In this document: positions 59,141 to 64,000 of the stretch, one piece after another
How the letters are laid out: every line of letters starts with the position of its first letter
How positions within the stretch are numbered: the stretch's first letter is position 1
Assembly (NCBI GenBank): GCA_001247695.2
Contig: LGRX02013719.1
Span: 154,052 to 218,051 of the forward strand
From: Cymbomonas tetramitiformis
Lineage: Eukaryota; Chlorophyta; Pyramimonadophyceae; Pyramimonadales; Pyramimonadaceae
Direction of reading: 5' to 3'
DNA length: 64,000 bases
Position numbers and translations under genes: made by a program
Notes under the pieces: model-generated
The model's input: the letters and a program-made list of their open reading frames with translations, nothing else
What the model was told of the DNA's origin: nothing
Database searches by the model: none

Positions 59141-61477
59141 ATGACCCTCAAGAAGAAGTCCCCGGCGGAGGCACACAAGATGGCTGAGCGCAGTCGTCGC
59201 CATGCTACACGACGTCCCGCGACTACACCCTTCAGCCGTCGCCAACGGAAGTACGGGTTGGACAAGCTTATACTTGCCCGCTTGCGTGGTCGCATGGGCG
59301 GCACATTGGGCTTGGCCTGGGCAGAGTTGAGTCCACGCGAGCAGCGTCGGGCTGTGAAGCAAGAATACGGGCCGAAGACGAATGTACCTCAAGAAGGCCG
59401 ACCTTGGGAGACGACTGGGCTCCGTCGCCTTCGACGGCGTCAAGCGTCAGCGGCGATATCAATACAGCGAGCCTACCGCTTGTGGCGACGTCGGCGGGCA
59501 CAACGAGCGCAGGACACCCCCTTTGACTCCCATGCGCTCAAAACGGCCTCCACATGGACCACGGCAGTCCAGCGGGTCAGGCAGTGCGGTAAGGCGATTG
59601 TGCATGCTGTGTTCGGACGTGTTCGACGAGCACACCCACCTCCCAATCCTGCTCCTCTCAAACCATACGAGACAGTCCTTGCGGCAACTCTGGGATCGAG
59701 CCCCTCGGACCTAACCCACAGCACGGACGAGTCCGAGATGGAGATTCATTGCAGCCAATACCGGTTGCAGCAACACCGTGAGCAGTCCTCGGGGGAGGAT
59801 ACGCCTACCCGTCGTTCGAAGCCTTCGAGGAGTGGGAGGAAGCGTACGACCTTGGACCAGCGGATGAAAGCCTGGAGGAAGAATGAAGCTGCACGTCTTG
59901 CGGCTTGGGAGGCTGCGCGTCTTGCTGCTTGGGAGGGTCTGAGCACGACCCAGCAACCGGCGGGCGAACCTGAGCACCTCGAGGAGGAGCTGAGTATGAC
60001 CCAGCAACTGGCAGGCGGATCGGGCAGCATACCGCCAGCATGCAACCAACGTGCTGCATCTTGCCCTAGTCCGCCCGTGGAGGAGCTGAACATGACCCAG
60101 CAGCTGGCGGGAGGACCTAACAGCCCACGCCGGCATGCAACTCGACCGGCTGAGCATGCAACGGGCCTGTCCCCCCATGCAACACGCCCCGACCAGCATG
60201 CAACACGCCTGGTTCAGCATGCAACCAGTGGATTCCAGCATGCAACCAGCGCCTCACAGCATGCAACCAGTCCGGCTGAGCATGCGACCGGCTTGCCTGA
60301 GCATGCAGCATGCCTTGCTGAGCATGCAACCAGCCGGCCTGCGCATGCAACCAGCCGGCCTGCGCATGCAACCGGTGGGTCTCAGCATGCAACCTGCACA
60401 GCTGAGCATGCAACACGCCCGGCTGAGCATGCAACCCGCCTCGCTGAGCATGCTGCCAGCTCGCCTGAGCATGCAGCATGTCCTGCTGAGCATGCAACCA
60501 GCCGGCCTGCGCATGCAACCAGCCGGCCTACGCATGCAACCAGTGGGTCTCAGCATGCAACCTGCCCAGCTGAGCATGCAACACGCCCAGCTGAGCATGC
60601 AGCATGCCTCGCTGAGCATGCAACCCGCCCGGCTGAGCATGCAACACGCCTCGCCCGGCATGCAACACGTCCGGCTCAGCATGCAACCAGTGGGTCTCAG
60701 CATGCAACCTGCCTCGTTGAGCATGCAACCAGCCTGGCTAAGCATGCAACCTGCCCGGCTGAGCATGCGACACGCCCGGCTGAGCATGCAACCAGACAGC
60801 CTGGGCATGCAACCGGCTCCGCCAAGCATGCAACATGCCCCGCTGAGCAGGCGACGCGCCTGGCCCAGCATGCAACGCGCTCGGCCCAGCATGCAACCGG
60901 TGGGTTCCAGCCGCTGGAAAGCGGATCAGACAGTGACTCTACACATGTCAGCGCTACCGACAGTGGCATTACTCACGTCAGCGCCACCGACAGCGACACG
61001 ACGCACATTAGCGCCACCGACAGCGACACAACGCATGTCAGTGCCACCAGCAGCGACACCACTCACGTCAGCGACACCAACAGTGACACCACTCACGTCA
61101 GCCCCACTGATAGTGATACCACTCACGTCAGTGTCTCGACCAACGCCACCACGTACGTCAATGCCACTGAACATGGTAGTGGCGAAGAACACGAGTGCAA
61201 CGCCTTGGTGGACGAGGCTGCAACCGCTTTGAGCTCTCACCCGATTGAAGATGCTCTTAAATGTAAGCGTGTTCAACTGGATGGGGGGGTGCGCTGGAAA
61301 GCAAACACTCGAACAGGGACACTCCTGGCACACACACTGTCAGCGGTGCGGGACGAGGAAGGACCCTTACTCCTGGTGTTCTATGCCTACCTTCGTGGAC
61401 ACCGAGTAAAGGTGCTGGTGGACTCAGGCGCCTCGGACAACTTCATCTCGGCGGATTGTGCCCGTACCGACCTGTGA
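59141..61477 (+). CDS. Element D Pol N-terminus: HAT array, DTTHVSAT repeats and protease active site
   Basis: 778 codons. A basic N-terminal half includes IQRAYRLWRRRRAQRAQ, reminiscent of an IQ motif (IQxxxRxxxxR). A long HAT array follows (~330-590), then about eight 10-residue units of the type THVSATDSDT (~595-670). The retropepsin start VKVLVDSGASDNFIS carries the D-S-G-A active site near residue 763. The frame ends at 61477 and the second half of the protease is in another frame. The large repetitive N-terminal extension to a gypsy protease is unusual. Confidence 0.7.
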   Translation: MTLKKKSPAEAHKMAERSRRHATRRPATTPFSRRQRKYGLDKLILARLRGRMGGTLGLAWAELSPREQRRAVKQEYGPKTNVPQEGRPWETTGLRRLRRRQASAAISIQRAYRLWRRRRAQRAQDTPFDSHALKTASTWTTAVQRVRQCGKAIVHAVFGRVRRAHPPPNPAPLKPYETVLAATLGSSPSDLTHSTDESEMEIHCSQYRLQQHREQSSGEDTPTRRSKPSRSGRKRTTLDQRMKAWRKNEAARLAAWEAARLAAWEGLSTTQQPAGEPEHLEEELSMTQQLAGGSGSIPPACNQRAASCPSPPVEELNMTQQLAGGPNSPRRHATRPAEHATGLSPHATRPDQHATRLVQHATSGFQHATSASQHATSPAEHATGLPEHAACLAEHATSRPAHATSRPAHATGGSQHATCTAEHATRPAEHATRLAEHAASSPEHAACPAEHATSRPAHATSRPTHATSGSQHATCPAEHATRPAEHAACLAEHATRPAEHATRLARHATRPAQHATSGSQHATCLVEHATSLAKHATCPAEHATRPAEHATRQPGHATGSAKHATCPAEQATRLAQHATRSAQHATGGFQPLESGSDSDSTHVSATDSGITHVSATDSDTTHISATDSDTTHVSATSSDTTHVSDTNSDTTHVSPTDSDTTHVSVSTNATTYVNATEHGSGEEHECNALVDEAATALSSHPIEDALKCKRVQLDGGVRWKANTRTGTLLAHTLSAVRDEEGPLLLVFYAYLRGHRVKVLVDSGASDNFISADCARTDL
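60130..60905 (+). repeat. GCATGCAAC 21-bp array before the protease (about 37 units)
   Basis: Units such as GAGCATGCAACACGCCCGGCT, GCGCATGCAACCAGCCGGCCT and CAGCATGCAACCAGTGGGTCT. GCATGCA is nearly invariant; flanking codons vary. Higher-order blocks (CAGCATGC..GTGGGTCT) recur, showing block duplication. Confidence 0.9.
60935..61160 (+). repeat. 30-bp tandem repeat, about 7-8 units
   Basis: Units like ACTCACGTCAGCGCCACCGA with CAGCGACACC encode THVSATDSDT. CACGTCA is retained in most units. Confidence 0.8.
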
Positions 61478-61817
61478 CTTGACAGTGCGCTCAGGGACGC
61501 CAATGAAGGTCACACTGGCAGATGGATCTGTAAAGACCGCTGGAGAGGTGGCGTACACCAAGTTCACTGCGCACACGGCGGCGGGAGTAAACTACTGCGA
61601 GAAGCGAATGGCTCTGCGAGTCTTGCCGCTAGGAATCCAAGTAGACGTGGTGTTGGGGGGTAAGTGGCTTCGCAGTCTTTCCCCGGTCACGTTGGATTAT
61701 GCCGGTCACGGTTCCGTATCCTTCAACACGCGAGCAAATGGTGGAGGACAGCAACGGGTGACACTCGCGGGCTGTAGTCCGGGGGTGGGTCAGGGCAAGG
61801 CCCAAGGCGCGGGCTGA
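61458..61817 (+). CDS. Element D protease C-terminal half
   Basis: 119 codons. LRVLPLGIQVDVVLGGKWLR followed by a hydrophobic/aromatic strand is the second half of a retropepsin (hydrophobic-hydrophobic-LG motif and WL). It overlaps the previous ORF by 20 bases in another frame, so a one-base shift or programmed frameshift connects them. Confidence 0.7.
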   Translation: MPVPTCDLTVRSGTPMKVTLADGSVKTAGEVAYTKFTAHTAAGVNYCEKRMALRVLPLGIQVDVVLGGKWLRSLSPVTLDYAGHGSVSFNTRANGGGQQRVTLAGCSPGVGQGKAQGAG

Positions 61818-61831
61818 TCGATGAGGTATTC

Positions 61832-62740
61832 TTGACGGCAGCGCAGCTGAAGCAGCACCTCATCCACGCCGAGACCAGGCGCCTGGCCGGGGATGAAGAG
61901 TCACAACCTCAGTGGCTCATGATGGCCGCGCGTGGGAACGACCATGAGGCAGCTTTTGCGGCTACCGCTGCTGAAATACCGCCACCTCACACCCCCGTGG
62001 AGAAGGAAGGACCCCGTCAAGATACTCGAGATGCACCGGTAAGCAGCACGTGGAAGCAGCGCTTTGACGCCTTCTTTGAGAAGTATCTAGATACCCTGTG
62101 TGCAGCTCTACCGGAGGCCTCCAAGTTGCGTCGCACTGAGGAGGACAAGGCCCGCATTGATCGCAAGCCGGACGCGGAGGGTGGACCACCATGTAGGCGT
62201 CCATACAAGATGACCGCTGAAGAGCTACGCCAGTTACGTGAACGCATCGAGCAGCTCATGAAGAAGGGTTACATCCGGCCGTCGTCAAGCCCGTATGCCG
62301 CCCCATGTCTGATGGTACCCAAGCCTGGTGATCCGAAGACATTGCGTCTGGTGGGGGATTACCGACAATTGAATCAGCAGACGGTGCGGGACCGGTATCC
62401 ACTACCGGACATCCAACTGATGTTTGACGAGATGCAAGGGGCAGCGTTCTTCTCCTCCTTTGACGCGGTGGACGGATTTTGGCAAGTGCCAATGGCCGAG
62501 GAGGACGTGGAGAAGACCGCGTTCACCACCCAGATGGGGGCCTACGAATGGTTGGTGATGCCCCAGGGCCTGCAGAACTCTCCATCTCAGTATCAGCGGC
62601 GAATGCAGCGTGCACTTGGTCATCTCCCCTTTGTACGGATTTTCATCGACGATGTGGTGGTCTTCTCACGCACGGTGGAAGAACATTACGACCACGTACG
62701 TCAGTTCTTGGACACTTGTCGAGAAAAGGGGTATACCTGA
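61832..62740 (+). CDS. Element D reverse transcriptase
   Basis: 302 codons. Gypsy RT blocks in order: KKGYIRPSSSPYAAPCLMVP, LVGDYRQLNQQT, SSFDAVDGFWQVPMA (motif A Asp), VMPQGLQNSPSQYQRRM (motif B), FVRIFIDDVVVFSRT (IDD, motif C). The usual second position of motif C is Y/V and here is I. The frame ends 27 residues later through a one-base shift; the thumb continues in the next frame. Confidence 0.9.
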   Translation: MTAAQLKQHLIHAETRRLAGDEESQPQWLMMAARGNDHEAAFAATAAEIPPPHTPVEKEGPRQDTRDAPVSSTWKQRFDAFFEKYLDTLCAALPEASKLRRTEEDKARIDRKPDAEGGPPCRRPYKMTAEELRQLRERIEQLMKKGYIRPSSSPYAAPCLMVPKPGDPKTLRLVGDYRQLNQQTVRDRYPLPDIQLMFDEMQGAAFFSSFDAVDGFWQVPMAEEDVEKTAFTTQMGAYEWLVMPQGLQNSPSQYQRRMQRALGHLPFVRIFIDDVVVFSRTVEEHYDHVRQFLDTCREKGYT

Positions 62741-64000
62741 AGGCATCCAAGGCGCAGATGCTGAAGGAGTCTCTACGGTTCTTGGGCCACACTCTATCCG
62801 CCGAAGGATGCCAACCTCAGCATGACAAGGTGTCCTCCATCAAGGACTGGCCGAAGCTGGAGACGGTAACCCACGTCAGACAGTTCCTTGGACTAGCGGG
62901 GTACTACCGCCGGTTTGTGCACCGGTTCTCGGAGATTGCCCAACCCTTGACCTCGCTCACCAAGACCGACGTACCGTGGCAGTGGGGAGAACTCCAACAA
63001 TGGGCCTTCGACGAGCTGAAGACCGCTCTCTCCTCGGCCCCAGTATTGGCATTGCCCGACATGAAGGCAGCCGCGGATGGATCAGCGCCGTTTTTGGTAC
63101 AAACGGACGCAAGCGGAGTTGCTTTGGGAGGCGTACTCATGCAAGATACGGGGGACGGTATGAGGGTGATCGCCTACGATAGTCGGCAGTTTTCTGCAGC
63201 GGAGCAGAGTTTCCACACCGGCGAAAGGGAGCTCTGTGCGTTGCACCATTGCACCACCGTCACCTGGAGGCACTACCTGTTCTCCTCCGACTTCCGGCTG
63301 CAAGGTGACCATCGCCCCCTGGAATGGCTAATGTCCCCGGGACGAGAGCTTAGCCGACGACAGGCACGGTGGTACATGGACCTGGTGGAAGTCGGTGTCC
63401 CACGAATGGAGTACGTCAAGGGAGCCCTCCTTCTGGTCCCTGATGCGCTATCCCGCCGACCTGACTACGTGACCAAGGACCCGCGGGATGGGCTCAAGGA
63501 GGCCGGTGTTGTAGACAAGGAGCCGGACCTCCCCAAGGACCCGCTCTCCGTGCTGGATGTCGAGGAGATCTTTGAAGACCACCCGCCACCCCCTGTACCA
63601 GGATGGGTGGCCACCATGGAGTCATGGATGGATGGCGGGGAGACGCTTCAGGTGGCGGAGCGAGCCCTGGTGAGCCTGCTCCAGGCTGGCAGCGCGCCCT
63701 GGCATGCAGCATGCCTTACTGAGCATGCAACCAGCTCAGCTTTGCATGCAACCTGCCCAGCTGAGCATGCAACACGCTTGCCTGAGCATGCAACCAGCTC
63801 GCCTGAGCATGCAGCATGCCTTGCTGAGCATGCAACCAGCTCAGCCTCGCATGCAACCAGCTCAGCTTCGCATGCAACCTGCCCAGCTGAGCATGCAACA
63901 CGCTTGCCTGAGCATGCAACCAGCTCAGCTCTGCATGCAACCTGCCCAGCTGAGCATGCAACACGCTTGCCTGGGCATGCAACCAGCTCGCCTGAGCATG
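62741..64000 (+). CDS. Element D RT thumb, RNase H and HAT-array tail (open at window end)
   Basis: An open frame without stop from about 62741 to the edge. It starts LKASKAQMLKESLRFLGHTL, then VRQFLGLAGYYRRFV. RNase H: D in LVQTDASGVAL, E in TGERELCALH, D in LQGDHRPLEW, D in VPDALSRRP. A linker with acidic and proline stretches (DVEEIFEDHPPPPVPGW) follows. From 63700 the chain enters another HAT array instead of the integrase zinc-binding domain that normally follows; integrase may lie beyond the window. Confidence 0.8.
63703..64000 (+). repeat. GCATGCAAC 21-bp array after RNase H
   Basis: At least 14 units such as GAGCATGCAACACGCTTGCCT and TCGCATGCAACCAGCTCAGCT, in the HAT frame, continuing past the window edge. 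Confidence 0.9.

Larger units (their letters stand above)
54864..64000 (+). mobile_element. Ty3/gypsy element D with GCATGC heptad arrays, runs off the window
   Basis: Plus-strand order is Gag with zinc knuckle, linker, protease, RT and RNase H, continuing past 64000. Repeated 21-bp GCATGC units are embedded in the N-terminal half of Gag, in front of the protease, and after RNase H, always in the His-Ala-Thr frame. Three frameshift points are seen (58.5-59.1, ~61.46 and ~62.74 kb), so it may be defective or use frameshifting. Confidence 0.8.

Noticed and set aside
59268..60969. Minus-strand frames opposite the HAT arrays reading MLSRAGCM-like repeats
   Set aside because: They are by-products of the 21-bp period; the plus strand carries the protease context.

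Overview
The window is eukaryotic nuclear DNA made mostly of nested retrotransposons. Evidence: Ty3/gypsy pol domains in the order protease-RT-RNase H and integrase-chromodomain, a LINE with an apurinic-type endonuclease and RNase H, tRNA-primed LTR elements with 5-bp target duplications, one clear GT-AG intron, a tRNA-like unit with internal Pol III boxes, and long satellites. The domain combinations (Ulp1-type protease in a LINE, DNA methyltransferases in retrotransposons, IPT/TIG proteins) suggest a repeat-rich alga, perhaps of the green lineage. That assignment is inference; no rRNA or organelle marker is present.

Layout. 1-7.2 kb: an LTR with an expanded pentanucleotide repeat, a small TTAA-flanked foldback element, and a ~2.6 kb satellite of eight ~320-390 bp units. 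7.2-24.4 kb (minus strand): a very large, decayed LINE encoding a Gag-like ORF1, Ulp1-like cysteine protease, AP endonuclease, RT, RNase H, a zinc finger and a C-terminal Dam-like N6-adenine methyltransferase. Its 3' part is tandemly duplicated. 24.7-30.5 kb (+): a truncated Ty3/gypsy pol with an unusual ~4 kb insert between protease and RT. 30.5-36.25 kb (+): the only apparent host-type genes, a broken unknown gene and a multi-exon gene with four IPT/TIG repeats.

37.7-50.1 kb is a nest. An LTR (37779-38307) is followed by Gag-only LTR element B (38326-50138, TSD TTAAG). Element C (39839-47231, TSD GCACG) is inserted in B; it has near-identical LTRs and encodes Gag plus integrase-chromodomain-cytosine-C5-methyltransferase, but no RT. 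A miniature LTR element (TRIM, 49242-50111, TSD TATCT) lies inside the right LTR of B, and each of its 291-bp LTRs carries a tRNA-like gene with A box, B box and a Pol III T4 terminator.

50.1-54.8 kb is structured non-coding DNA: two clusters of a GTCGAC-centred repeat, a 122-bp-arm inverted repeat carrying tRNA-like sequence, and a ~790 bp minisatellite of 21-bp GCATGC units. 54.8-64 kb (+) is Ty3/gypsy element D (Gag, protease, RT, RNase H, running off the window). Its proteins contain at least four arrays of the same 21-bp GCATGC unit read as His-Ala-Thr heptads.

The strongest candidates for something undescribed are the tRNA-bearing TRIM, the LINE with a Dam-like methyltransferase, and the GCATGC 21-mer shared by coding and non-coding arrays. 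Many frames are broken by single indels or stops, so most elements are probably dead unless the assembly carries indel errors.
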